Assembly (NCBI RefSeq): GCF_900115695.1
Contig: NZ_FOXK01000009.1
Location: 1-64,000, forward strand
From: Ectopseudomonas toyotomiensis
GTDB taxonomy: Bacteria; Pseudomonadota; Gammaproteobacteria; Pseudomonadales; Pseudomonadaceae
DNA: 64,000 nt
Direction: 5' to 3'
Made by a program: the position numbers and the translations under genes. The notes under the pieces are model-generated. The model saw only the letters and a list, made by a program, of their open reading frames with translations, did no database searches and was not told the DNA's origin. This document shows, one piece after another, positions 8,493 to 17,022 of the stretch (position 1 is the first letter of the stretch; each line of letters opens with the position of its first letter).

Positions 8493-9751
8493 AGCGTCGC
8501 CATCTGCTGGGCCTGGGCGCGCTCGGTCTGCTCGGCGGCTGGGCGCTGCGCCCAACTGATCGAGGCCGCGAGCATGACGCCTACTTCGCCGAGCTCAACC
8601 GGCAGCTGCAGCGCGATGGCGAGGGCATCCCCACCCTGCTGCTCGACCTCGATCGCCTCGACGCCAACGCCGACCTGCTGGCCGTAAGACTGGGCGGTCA
8701 CCTCCAGCTGCGCCTGGTGGCCAAATCACTGGCCAGCACCGGCCTGCTGGAATACCTGGCCAAGCGCCTGCAGACCCAGCGCTTCATGGTCTTTCATCAG
8801 CCGCAATTGAATCGCCTGGCCAGGAGTTTTCCCCAGGCCGACCTGCTGCTTGGCAACCCCATGCCGGTTGCCGCTGCGCTGAACTTCTATCGCCAGCTTG
8901 CGCACCACCTGGATTTCGATCCCGACCGCCAGGTTACCTGGCTGATCGACAGCCAGCAGCGCCTGATGCAATACGGTGAATTGGCCAAGGCGCTGGGGCG
9001 ACCGCTGCGCATTGCGCTGGAAATCGACGTCGGCCTGGAGCGCGGCGGTTTCGCCACCCCGCAGGCGCTGGCTCAGGCGCTGCTGCAACTTCGTCAGCTG
9101 CCGGCACTGCGTCTGCAGGGGCTGATGGGATATGACGCGCATGTCGCACACAGCCCGCCCTGGCAGAATCAGTTACGAGCATTCAGCGAGACCGATGAGC
9201 GCTATCGACTATTCATCAGCAGCGCTCAGGGGTTCAGCGATCTTTGGCCAGCAACGCCGCTGCTCAACGGTGCCGGCAGCCTGACCTACCTGCTGCACAG
9301 CCAGCAGGAGACTTCGCTCAAAGAAGTCGCCGTCGGTTCCGCCCTGCTCAAGCCCGCGGAGTTCGACACGCCACTGCTCAAGGAGCATCAGCCAGCGCTG
9401 TGGATCGCCAGCCCCGTACTCAAGGTGGTCGACGGCGCCCTGCCCTACCTGCAACCGCAGCAGCCTCTGATCAGCGCCTGGAACCCCAACCGAGAGAACG
9501 CCTACTACCTCTACGGCGGTCGCTGGCCGGCACAGCCCGTCTCACCGGCCGGGCTCGACTACGACGAACTCTACGGCCGTAGCGCCAATCAGGAGCGCCT
9601 GGTGGGTGGTAAAGGCACACGACTGACGAGCAACGATTGGGTATTTCTGCGCCCCGCGATCAGCGAAGGTGTGCTGGGCGATTTCAGCGAAATACGTCTA
9701 CTACGCCGCGGCCAGCTGGTCGGCCGCTGGAGCACAATAGGCGACAGCTGA
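8489..9751 (+). CDS. Alanine racemase-fold PLP enzyme (D-threonine aldolase-like), Tat or Sec exported
   Basis: The 420-residue protein begins KRRHLLGLGALGLLGG, an RR-containing export signal, so it is probably periplasmic or membrane-anchored. The rest is the alanine-racemase N-terminal barrel with the D-serine dehydratase-like C-terminal domain, as in D-threonine aldolase and DSD1 enzymes. The likely PLP lysine is in LRLVAKSLAST near residue 79. The conserved EIDVGLERGGF segment is near residue 178. The enzyme should act on a D-amino acid, but the substrate cannot be told. Export of this fold is unusual and deserves a check. Confidence 0.75.
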   Translation: MKRRHLLGLGALGLLGGWALRPTDRGREHDAYFAELNRQLQRDGEGIPTLLLDLDRLDANADLLAVRLGGHLQLRLVAKSLASTGLLEYLAKRLQTQRFMVFHQPQLNRLARSFPQADLLLGNPMPVAAALNFYRQLAHHLDFDPDRQVTWLIDSQQRLMQYGELAKALGRPLRIALEIDVGLERGGFATPQALAQALLQLRQLPALRLQGLMGYDAHVAHSPPWQNQLRAFSETDERYRLFISSAQGFSDLWPATPLLNGAGSLTYLLHSQQETSLKEVAVGSALLKPAEFDTPLLKEHQPALWIASPVLKVVDGALPYLQPQQPLISAWNPNRENAYYLYGGRWPAQPVSPAGLDYDELYGRSANQERLVGGKGTRLTSNDWVFLRPAISEGVLGDFSEIRLLRRGQLVGRWSTIGDS

Positions 9752-9875
9752 AAAATAGCCATGAGCGGCGCTTCAGGCCGCTTGTATATTGGCCTCGCGG
9801 CACTCTAGGCTTATGCCTCGCTTGCTGCTCAACGGGCACTTCGCTCCCCCACTTCCCGCCGACAAGGAAGCTCGC

Positions 9876-10838
9876 ATGAATCAACCGCGTTACAAGATCG
9901 TGTTCGACGGCCAACTGATGCCCGAGGCATCGTTGGAAATGGTCAAGACAAACCTGGCCCGCCTGTTCAAGAGCGACCTTGCCCGTATCGACAGTCTGTT
10001 CAGCGGAACGCCGGTGGCGCTCAAGCGTGATCTGGGCGAAGGCGAGGCGGAACAGTACCTCAACGCTCTGCAGAAGGCAGGGGCCAAGGTGCGCAAGGAG
10101 CTGGATCAGGCCGCCAGCCTGAGTCTGGTGCCAACCGAAGCCGAAACAGAGCAGGCCGTGGACGCGGCCACGCCGCATATGACCTGCCCCAAATGCGGTC
10201 ATGAGCAGGCCAAGGCGAGCGAGTGCTCCGCCTGCGGCATCATTATCGAGAAATACCTCGCGCGCCAGGCACAGCTGGCCGAAGCCGCTCCGGCCCCAGC
10301 CCCTGTCGCAGCGGCTGCATCGCCCTATGCACCGCCACAGGCAAATGTCGCCGAGCAATTGCCGCAGTACTCCGAGCTCAAGGTCCTCGGCGTCAACGGC
10401 CGGATCGGCCGCGTGCGTTACCTGGGCTGGCTGATGGCGATGACGCTGTGTTTCATCCCGATCATGTTGATCGGTACCGGCATTGCCGCGATGTCCTCGA
10501 CCCTGGCCATGTTGGCGCTGGGCATCGTCAGTATTGCCGCGGTGGTGATCGGCATCTTCATCGGCGTACAGCGTCTGCATGACATCGGTTGGTCCGGCTG
10601 GCTGCTGCTGGTGCACCTGATCCCGGTGGTCGGCAGCGTGTTCGCCCTGCTGATGCTGATCATCCCGGGCACTCAAGGCGCCAACCGCTACGGCCCACCA
10701 CCGCCCCCCAACAGCACTGCAGTCAAGGTACTGGCCTGGTTGTTCCTGCTGGTACCAGTGACCGGTATCGTCGCCGCCATCGCCATTCCCCAATATCAGG
10801 GTTATGTCGAGCGTGCCGCCGAATATCAGGAGCAGTAA
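9876..10838 (+). CDS. DUF805 membrane protein with zinc ribbon and pilin-like C-terminus
   Basis: Function unknown. Three parts can be seen in the 320-residue protein. Residues 1-95 form a soluble domain starting YKIVFDGQLMPE. A short zinc ribbon has two CxxC pairs, at residues 104/107 and 117/120. A DUF805 membrane region with about four helices runs from 185 to 290, with the family VQRLHDIGWSG motif. The last helix, GIVAAIAIPQYQGYVERA (297-313), closely resembles the N-terminal helix of type IV pilins but sits at the C-terminus. The start at MNQPRYK has an AAGGAAG ribosome site. It is 9 nt before the SDR gene. Confidence 0.78.
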   Translation: MNQPRYKIVFDGQLMPEASLEMVKTNLARLFKSDLARIDSLFSGTPVALKRDLGEGEAEQYLNALQKAGAKVRKELDQAASLSLVPTEAETEQAVDAATPHMTCPKCGHEQAKASECSACGIIIEKYLARQAQLAEAAPAPAPVAAAASPYAPPQANVAEQLPQYSELKVLGVNGRIGRVRYLGWLMAMTLCFIPIMLIGTGIAAMSSTLAMLALGIVSIAAVVIGIFIGVQRLHDIGWSGWLLLVHLIPVVGSVFALLMLIIPGTQGANRYGPPPPPNSTAVKVLAWLFLLVPVTGIVAAIAIPQYQGYVERAAEYQEQ

Positions 10839-10847
10839 TTCCCGACC

Positions 10848-11636
10848 ATGCGCAGCTATGCATTGATCACCGGAGCGTCCAGCGGCATTGGCCTGGCCTT
10901 GGCCGAAGCCCTGGCACGCCGGGGGCGCAACCTGATCCTGGTGGCGCGCCGGCGTGATGCCCTGGAAAGCATCGCCTGCGAGTTGGCCCAGCGCTTCGGC
11001 GTCGAAGTGCTGTTTCGTCTCTGCGACCTGAGCGAGCCGCTGCAATTGTCCGGCCTGCTGCTGGAGCTGGAAGAAGGCCAGTGGCATGTCGATCTGCTGG
11101 TGAACAACGCCGGCCTCGGCTGCGCCGGTCCGTTCCTGGAGCAGGACTGGAGTCGCGAGCTGGAGCAGTTGGAAGTCAACGTGCTGGCGCTGACCCGCCT
11201 GTGTCACGCACTTGGTCAGCGCATGGCCGAGCACGGCAGCGGGCAGATTCTCAACGTCGCCTCGGTCGCGGCCTTCCAGCCCGGCCCCTGGATGAGCAGC
11301 TACTACGCCAGCAAGGCCTATGTGCTGAACTTTTCCGAGGGGTTGCGCGAAGAGCTGAGAAACCGCGGTGTGCGTGTGTCAGTACTTTGCCCCGGTCCGA
11401 CCCACAGCGCCTTTTTCCGTGCAGCGCAGATGGACGTCACGCGGATTGCCGGCAGCAAGCTGATGATGAGCGCCGAGGAAGTGGCGCTGATCACCGTGCG
11501 TGCATTGGAAAAGAACCGCGCCATCATCATTCCCGGCTGGCGTAACCGCCTGCTGGCCCTGAGTCCACGCCTCGCGCCGCGCTGGCTGGTACGCAAACTC
11601 AGTGCTCGCCTGACCCGCCCCTTCACTGGCGCCTGA
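10848..11636 (+). CDS. Short-chain dehydrogenase/reductase
   Basis: Classical SDR of 262 residues with the nucleotide-binding TGASSGIG at 8-15, the NNAG motif near 85 and the catalytic YxxxK as YYASKAY near 150. It presumably uses NADP(H), judged by the Arg-rich stretch after the second strand (ARRRDALE). The C-terminus is basic and hydrophobic, a common sign of membrane association in lipid-acting SDRs. The substrate is unknown. It follows the DUF805 gene by 9 nt and converges on the ATPase gene. Confidence 0.88.
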   Translation: MRSYALITGASSGIGLALAEALARRGRNLILVARRRDALESIACELAQRFGVEVLFRLCDLSEPLQLSGLLLELEEGQWHVDLLVNNAGLGCAGPFLEQDWSRELEQLEVNVLALTRLCHALGQRMAEHGSGQILNVASVAAFQPGPWMSSYYASKAYVLNFSEGLREELRNRGVRVSVLCPGPTHSAFFRAAQMDVTRIAGSKLMMSAEEVALITVRALEKNRAIIIPGWRNRLLALSPRLAPRWLVRKLSARLTRPFTGA

Positions 11637-11644
11637 CCGGGTAC

Positions 11645-13129
11645 TCAGCCGGCATTGACCGTGCGCCCATCGGCCCACTCTCGCAACGCCATCAACCGCT
11701 CGGCCATTACCACCGACAGCGGCGCGGTGCTCTGCAGTGCGCGCAGCAGCAACCCCTGATCGACCGCCTGCTGCTGCGCCTGACCAGCGTACAGCGCGCT
11801 GACCACTGCCTGCTCGATCTCGGCACCCGAGTAGCCCTCGCTGGCAGCAGCCAGCTGCGCGAGATCGAAGTTGCCTGGTTCCAGTTCACGGCGTTGCAGG
11901 TGGATACGGAAGATGTCGGCCCGCACCTCGGCACTGGGCAGGTCGACGAAGAACAGCTCGTCGAAGCGCCCCTTGCGCACCAGTTCCGGCGGCAGACGGT
12001 CGATGGCATTGGCCGTGGCCACCACGAACACCGGTGCCTTGCGCTCGGCCATCCAGGTCAGCAGGGTGCCGAGCACGCGCTGGCTCACGCCACCGTCGTG
12101 GTCGCCACTGGCCAACCCCTTCTCCACCTCGTCCATCCACAGCACGCAGGGCGCCATCTGTTCGGCCAGACGTAGCGCCTCACGCAGATTACGCTCGGTC
12201 TCGCCGAAGAACTTGTTGTACAGGCAGGCGAAATCCAGACGCAGCAGCGGCAAGCCCCAGAGTCCGGCCACGGCCTTGGCCGCCAGGCTCTTGCCCCCGC
12301 CCTGTACGCCGACCAGCATCACGCCTTTCGGCGCATCCAGAAGCTTGCCTTCGAGAAAGCCGGCCTGACGTTCGGCCAGCCATCGCTTGAGGTTGACCAA
12401 CCCGCCGACTTCTGCGAAGCGCGCAGTGTCGTATTCGAAGCTGAGCACACCCTCCAGATCCAGCAGCTGAAACTTGGTCTTGTTCAGCTCCGGGATGTCT
12501 TCCTGGGTGATCGCGCCATCATCGCAGATCACGTTGCGCGCCAGCGCCCGCGCCTCGGCATGACTGAGGCCGCGCAGGTTCTTCACCACCTGCTGCAAGG
12601 TACGGTTGTCGGTGCGCACGCGTGCGCCGCGATTGCCTTCGCTCCAACGCGTCGCCTCGTCACGCACGATGCTCAGCAGCTCGTCTTCCGACGGCAGCGC
12701 AAGACTGAAACGAGCCGCGAAACGCTGTACTTCGGCAGGCAGCTTGAGCGCATGCGACACCAGCACCAGCGTCGGCTTGTGCGCGGCCTCGCTCATGGCG
12801 ATTTCCTTGAGCAGGCGCACCAGCCTGGGGTTGTCATCGAGGAAGGGATGCAGGTCGCACATCACGTAGAGGTTCGGCTGCGGATCGACCTTGATCATGC
12901 GCAGCGCCGCTTCGGGCTCCAGGGTCGGTGACTCGTCCACTGGTGCGCCGCCGAAACCCAGACGCTGCAGGCCCTCGGTCACCGACCAGGTGTGCAGACC
13001 GAGGCCGCGCTTGATCGCCAGGCCAGTCAGGGTCTCCAGCACGCGCAGCTCGTCCCAGGACTCGATCACCACCAGCTTGACCTTGGAGTCCAGCACCAGT
13101 CCAAGATCATGAATATCGTTCTTCAACAC
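11645..13129 (-). CDS. Ycf46-like AAA+ ATPase
   Basis: AAA+ ATPase of 494 residues resembling chloroplast Ycf46. The N-terminal half is a degenerate AAA-like domain; the second half carries Walker A GVQGGGKS, Walker B VLWMDEVE, and the C-terminal helical lid with the YSGAEIEQAV sensor region. The start was moved to a GTG at 13129 because it has an AAGGAGT site 2-8 nt upstream and the protein then begins VLKNDIHDLGL like its homologues. The cellular role of the family in proteobacteria is poorly known. The gene converges on the SDR gene and diverges from the FGE-fold gene. Confidence 0.83.
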   Translation of the reverse strand: MLKNDIHDLGLVLDSKVKLVVIESWDELRVLETLTGLAIKRGLGLHTWSVTEGLQRLGFGGAPVDESPTLEPEAALRMIKVDPQPNLYVMCDLHPFLDDNPRLVRLLKEIAMSEAAHKPTLVLVSHALKLPAEVQRFAARFSLALPSEDELLSIVRDEATRWSEGNRGARVRTDNRTLQQVVKNLRGLSHAEARALARNVICDDGAITQEDIPELNKTKFQLLDLEGVLSFEYDTARFAEVGGLVNLKRWLAERQAGFLEGKLLDAPKGVMLVGVQGGGKSLAAKAVAGLWGLPLLRLDFACLYNKFFGETERNLREALRLAEQMAPCVLWMDEVEKGLASGDHDGGVSQRVLGTLLTWMAERKAPVFVVATANAIDRLPPELVRKGRFDELFFVDLPSAEVRADIFRIHLQRRELEPGNFDLAQLAAASEGYSGAEIEQAVVSALYAGQAQQQAVDQGLLLRALQSTAPLSVVMAERLMALREWADGRTVNAG

Positions 13130-13249
13130 CGACTCCTTGTGAGATTTGGCCAGCCAGGCACGCAGGGTTACCATCCGCGGTTTCACAGAATCGAGAACTT
13201 ACAGCATGGACCGCCTGAACACGCAGATCGTCGCCGGAGGCATCACGCC

Positions 13250-14077
13250 GTGCAAGTGCTGAAAGCGCGTTGCGTCACAGTATCCATGGCCATCGCAGCC
13301 GGCCTGCTGGTTAACCTGCCGGCCGTTGCTATCGAAACCATCAGCGACCCGTTGCCCGGCGGCGCTCAGGGCCCCGAAATGGTAGTGATTCCGGCTGGCG
13401 AGTTCCGCATGGGCGATGCCAGCGGTCGCGGCAATGACAACGAGCGGCCGCAACGATCGATTGCTTTCGATCAACCCTTCGCCATCGGCCGCTACGAAGT
13501 CACCTTCGCCGACTGGCAGAAGTACGCCGACGCCAACCAGTTGCCCATGCCTGACAACGAGGGCTGGGGCCTTTCGGCGCAGCGCCCGGTGATTCATGTG
13601 TCCTGGCGTGACGCTCACGCCTACACCCAGTGGTTGTCACGCGAGACGGGCGCGCGCTATCGCCTGCCGACCGAAGCCGAATGGGAGTATGCAGCGCGCG
13701 GAGGCAGCCAGAGCTACTACTGGTGGGGCGAGCAACTCGACAGCAGCGAGCAGGCGCCACGCGCTCACTGCCGCGGTTGCGCCAGCTCGCGCCTGTTACG
13801 CAACAAGACGGCAGCCGTCGGCCAGTTCCCGGCCAATGGCTTCGGCTTGCACGACACTGCGGGCAACGTCTGGGAATGGACGGCCTCGAACTTCACCCAG
13901 CGCTTCGACGGCAGCGAAACTCAGAGTGCCGGCCTGCTCGACAATAGCCCGCGCGTGGTGCGCGGCGGCGCCTGGAACAGCGGCCCGGTCTACCTGCGCA
14001 GCAGCATGCGCGACCTCAAACAGCCGCATCATCGCGACTATGCGCTGGGGTTTCGCGTGCTGCGCGAGTTGCCCTGA
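13250..14077 (+). CDS. Secreted FGE-sulfatase/SUMF1-fold protein lacking the catalytic cysteines
   Basis: The 275-residue protein has a signal peptide (cleavage expected after about residue 27) and a full formylglycine-generating-enzyme fold: MVVIPAGEFRMGD, PVIHVSWRDA, YRLPTEAEWEYAARGG, GNVWEWT and VVRGGAW, in the canonical order. The true FGE active site has two cysteines shortly after the GGxW segment; here that stretch reads NSGPVYLRSSMR with no cysteine. A CxxC occurs instead at residues 174-177. It is therefore probably not a sulfatase activator but may be a binding or PvdO-like protein. The GTG start has GGAGG 9 nt upstream; no ATG fits the signal peptide as well. Confidence 0.8.
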   Translation: MQVLKARCVTVSMAIAAGLLVNLPAVAIETISDPLPGGAQGPEMVVIPAGEFRMGDASGRGNDNERPQRSIAFDQPFAIGRYEVTFADWQKYADANQLPMPDNEGWGLSAQRPVIHVSWRDAHAYTQWLSRETGARYRLPTEAEWEYAARGGSQSYYWWGEQLDSSEQAPRAHCRGCASSRLLRNKTAAVGQFPANGFGLHDTAGNVWEWTASNFTQRFDGSETQSAGLLDNSPRVVRGGAWNSGPVYLRSSMRDLKQPHHRDYALGFRVLRELP

Positions 14078-14138
14078 ACGCGGACGACCTGGCGACTTTG
14101 CAGTAGACTAGCGCTGTTGTTACCTCTGGAGGTGCCCC

Positions 14139-14786
14139 ATGGCCAGCGAACGCCAGTATTCCCCCGTCGACCGCCTGCTGCTGCAAGCCGATGCCGCGCT
14201 GCGCACGCTGCTGCCATTCAGCGGCGCGTCGAGTCGCCCCTCGCCTGCCATCGTGCAGAACGAGACCGAGCTGAGCAGTGAGGAGTCGCGCCACGTCGCC
14301 GGCCTGATGCGCATCAATCACACCGGTGAAGTCTGCGCCCAGGCGCTCTATCAGGGCCAGGCGCTGACCGCCAAGCTGCCGCAAGTGCGTAGCGCCATGG
14401 AGCATGCGGCCGATGAGGAACTCGACCACCTGGCCTGGTGCGAGCAGCGCATTCGTGAGCTGGGCAGCCAACCCAGCGTGCTCAACCCGCTGTTCTACGG
14501 TCTGTCGTTCGGTGTTGGCGCCGTTGCCGGGCTTGTCAGTGATCGCGTCAGCCTCGGCTTCGTCGCCGCCACCGAAGACCAGGTGTGCAAACATCTGGAC
14601 GAGCACCTGGAGCAACTGCCCGAGCATGACGCCAAGTCGCGCGCCATCCTCGAGCAGATGCGCATCGACGAACAGCAACATGCCAACAGTGCCCTGGCGG
14701 CGGGCGGTGTGCGCTTCCCGGCGCCGATCAAGTTCGGCATGACCTTGCTGTCGAAGGTGATGACCAAGAGCACCTACCGCGTCTGA
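14139..14786 (+). CDS. coq7: 2-octaprenyl-3-methyl-6-methoxy-1,4-benzoquinol hydroxylase
   Basis: Di-iron hydroxylase of ubiquinone synthesis that adds the last ring hydroxyl. The 215-residue protein carries the iron-ligand motifs INHTGEVCAQ, DEELDHLAW and IDEQQHANS in the usual order. A CTGGAGG ribosome site precedes the ATG. It is monocistronic: a terminator follows directly. In P. aeruginosa speD lies between this gene and the OsmC gene; here there is no room for it. Confidence 0.95.
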   Translation: MASERQYSPVDRLLLQADAALRTLLPFSGASSRPSPAIVQNETELSSEESRHVAGLMRINHTGEVCAQALYQGQALTAKLPQVRSAMEHAADEELDHLAWCEQRIRELGSQPSVLNPLFYGLSFGVGAVAGLVSDRVSLGFVAATEDQVCKHLDEHLEQLPEHDAKSRAILEQMRIDEQQHANSALAAGGVRFPAPIKFGMTLLSKVMTKSTYRV

Positions 14787-14791
14787 AACGA

Positions 14792-14822
14792 ACGAGGGCG
14801 CCATTGGCGCCCTCGTCATTTT
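14792..14822. terminator. Bidirectional terminator between coq7 and the OsmC gene
   Basis: An 11-bp perfect stem, ACGAGGGCGCC at 14792-14802 with GGCGCCCTCGT at 14806-14816, is followed by CATTTTC on the plus strand. The two flanking genes converge, so the element can serve both. Confidence 0.8.
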
Positions 14823-14831
14823 CAGCGAACC

Positions 14832-15254
14832 TCAGCCCAGTTCGACGATTTCGTAATCGTGGCTGATATCGACGCCGGCACGACCCAGCATGATCGAGGC
14901 CGAGCAGTACTTCTCCGCCGACAACTCCACCGCCCTTTTCACCTGAGCCTCTTTCAGTCCACGGCCCTTGACCACGAAGTGCAGGTGAATCTTGGTGAAC
15001 ACCTTGGGCTCCTCGCCTGCGCGCTCGGCGTCGAGGAACACTTCGCAGCTTTCTACCGGCTGACGGCCCTTGCGCAGAATGCTGACCACATCGAAGTTGC
15101 TGCAGCCACCGAGGCCGATCAGCAGCATCTCCATCGGTCGAACACCGAGATTACGACCACCGGCATCGGGCGGACCGTCCATCACCACGGCATGGCCACT
15201 ACCGGACTCGCCGAGGAACAGAGCTTCACCGGCCCATTGCACACGCGCTTTCAT
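14832..15254 (-). CDS. OsmC family protein (YhfA-like)
   Basis: Small 140-residue OsmC/Ohr-fold protein. The conserved cysteines are in GLGGCSNFD near residue 51 and KYCSASIM near residue 115, the pair that acts as a peroxidatic thiol centre in OsmC and Ohr. The length and the MKARVQWAGEALF start match the YhfA subgroup. The peroxide substrate is not established for that subgroup. It lies next to vfr, divergently, with 234 bp between them, as in other pseudomonads. Confidence 0.88.
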   Translation of the reverse strand: MKARVQWAGEALFLGESGSGHAVVMDGPPDAGGRNLGVRPMEMLLIGLGGCSNFDVVSILRKGRQPVESCEVFLDAERAGEEPKVFTKIHLHFVVKGRGLKEAQVKRAVELSAEKYCSASIMLGRAGVDISHDYEIVELG

Positions 15255-15488
15255 CGATATTGGCTCCCAGAGTGGAAAAGTTCGGCAGATTAACACAGGC
15301 AGGCCGCGATCCGATGTGCGCCGAATGCGCGAAAGTTCCGCATAGTTACGTTACCCAGGTCGCAAAAAACTACCTAGTCATAGTATGTCTGTTAAGCTGG
15401 CGTCGGAATGCTGGCACACTTGGCCGGATAACAAATAAGAAATTGCCGTTGGACAAAGGCCTTCACTTTTCATATTCGGGACTCGGGC

Positions 15489-16133
15489 ATGGTTGCTATT
15501 ACCCTTACACCAAAAATCAAGAACCTCGACAAGCTTCTTGCGCATTGTCATCGTCGTCGTTACACAGCCAAAAGCACCATCATCTACGCAGGTGATCGCT
15601 GCGAAACCTTGTTCTTCATCGTCAAGGGCTCGGTCACCATCCTGATCGAGGATGACGATGGCCGTGAAATGATCATCGCCTATCTCAACTCTGGCGACTT
15701 TTTCGGCGAGATGGGCCTGTTCGAGAAGGATGGTTCAGAGAAGGAACGCAGCGCCTGGGTTCGCGCCAAGACCGAATGCGAAGTCGCGGAAATCAGCTAC
15801 GCCAAGTTCCGCGAACTGACCCAGCAAGACCCCGAAATCCTCTTCGCCCTCGGCAGCCAGATGGCCGAGCGCCTGCGCAATACCACGCGCAAGGTCGGCG
15901 ACCTGGCCTTCCTCGATGTCACTGGCCGTGTTGCGCGCACCCTGCTCGACCTGTGCAAGCAGCCGGACGCGATGACCCATCCGGATGGCATGCAGATCAA
16001 GATCACGCGTCAGGAAATCGGCCGCATCGTCGGCTGCTCCCGTGAGATGGTCGGCCGAGTGCTCAAGTCCCTGGAAGAGCAGGGCCTGGTACACGTCAAA
16101 GGCAAGACCATGGTGGTCTTCGGCACACGCTGA
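15489..16133 (+). CDS. vfr: cAMP-binding virulence regulator Vfr (CRP family)
   Basis: Global transcription factor of the CRP family controlling virulence, type IV pili and quorum sensing in P. aeruginosa. The 214-residue protein has the cyclic-nucleotide-binding barrel (residues about 15-125) with GEMGLFE and the RSAWVRAKTECEVA phosphate-binding segment. The C-terminal winged helix contains RQEIGRIVGCSREMVGRVL. It is nearly identical to P. aeruginosa Vfr as I recall that sequence. The 234-bp upstream region shared with the OsmC gene should hold its promoter, but no clear CRP-type TGTGA-N6-TCACA palindrome was found. Confidence 0.96.
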   Translation: MVAITLTPKIKNLDKLLAHCHRRRYTAKSTIIYAGDRCETLFFIVKGSVTILIEDDDGREMIIAYLNSGDFFGEMGLFEKDGSEKERSAWVRAKTECEVAEISYAKFRELTQQDPEILFALGSQMAERLRNTTRKVGDLAFLDVTGRVARTLLDLCKQPDAMTHPDGMQIKITRQEIGRIVGCSREMVGRVLKSLEEQGLVHVKGKTMVVFGTR

Positions 16134-16146
16134 ACAGCCCCAATAG

Positions 16147-16174
16147 AAAAAGCCGGCTTGATTGCCGGCTTTTT
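16147..16174. terminator. Bidirectional terminator between vfr and trpC
   Basis: An 11-bp inverted repeat, AAAAAGCCGGC at 16147-16157 with GCCGGCTTTTT at 16164-16174 and a 6-nt loop, ends in a T-run on both strands. It separates convergent vfr and trpC. Confidence 0.92.
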
Positions 16175-16182
16175 CATGCGCG

Positions 16183-17022
16183 TTATTCCGGGTCCGTACC
16201 GATCACTGCTGGTCGCCCACGCTCGGGAAAGAATAGACGCTGCAATTCGCTACCCGGACTTTCCGCCCTCATGAAAGCTTCTCCGACCAGGAAGGCATAG
16301 ACCTGGTTGATCTCCATCAGCTCGACATCAGCGCGATTGAGAATGCCACTTTCGGTCACCACCAGGCGATCACGCGGAATACGCGGCAGCAGATCGAGGG
16401 TGGTTTCCAGGCTGACATCGAAGGTGTGCAGGTTGCGGTTGTTGATCCCCACCAGTGGTGTGTCCAACGTATTCAACGCCCGCTCCAGTTCGGCGCCGTC
16501 ATGCACCTCGACCAGCACGTCGAGGCCGACGTCCTTGGCCACCGAGGCCAGCTCGGCCATGCGCACGTCATCCAGGCAGGACACGATCAGCAGCACGCAG
16601 TCGGCGCCCAGTGCGCGGGCTTCGACGATCTGGTACGGATCGACCATGAAGTCCTTGCGGATCACCGGCAACGCACAGGCCGCGCGGGCCTGTTGCAGGT
16701 ACTGGTCGGCACCCTGGAAGAAATCGATATCGGTCAGCACCGACAGGCAGGTGGCGCCACCCGCCTCGTAGCTGCGGGCGATATCCGCTGGCACGAAGTC
16801 GGCGCGCAGCACGCCCTTGCTCGGCGAGGCCTTCTTGATCTCGGCGATCACGGCCGGTTGCTTGCGCGCCGCCTGCTCGAGCAGCGCACGAGCGAAGCCA
16901 CGCGGTGCGTCGGCACTGCGCGCAGCAGCCTCGACCTCGGCCAGGCTGACCTGAGCACGGCGCGCCGCGACTTCCTCGAACTTACGGGCGACGATCTTCT
17001 CCAGTACGGTTGGCACGCTCAC
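16183..17022 (-). CDS. trpC: Indole-3-glycerol-phosphate synthase
   Basis: Closes the indole ring in tryptophan synthesis. The 279-residue TIM barrel has AVIAEIKKASPSKG near residue 55 with the catalytic lysines and Glu, VIRKDFMVD near 117 and VGINNRNLHTF near 190. It starts with GTG, whose first bases overlap the trpD stop (GTGA), so it is translationally coupled to trpD. It is the last gene of the trp block and is followed by a strong terminator. Confidence 0.97.
   Translation of the reverse strand: MSVPTVLEKIVARKFEEVAARRAQVSLAEVEAAARSADAPRGFARALLEQAARKQPAVIAEIKKASPSKGVLRADFVPADIARSYEAGGATCLSVLTDIDFFQGADQYLQQARAACALPVIRKDFMVDPYQIVEARALGADCVLLIVSCLDDVRMAELASVAKDVGLDVLVEVHDGAELERALNTLDTPLVGINNRNLHTFDVSLETTLDLLPRIPRDRLVVTESGILNRADVELMEINQVYAFLVGEAFMRAESPGSELQRLFFPERGRPAVIGTDPE

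Noticed and set aside
9684..11234. Long minus-strand open frame of 516 codons
   Set aside because: It is antisense to the DUF805 and SDR genes; codon pattern and motifs support the plus-strand genes.
15255..15488. CRP/Vfr binding site in the vfr promoter region
   Set aside because: No convincing TGTGA-N6-TCACA palindrome could be found.
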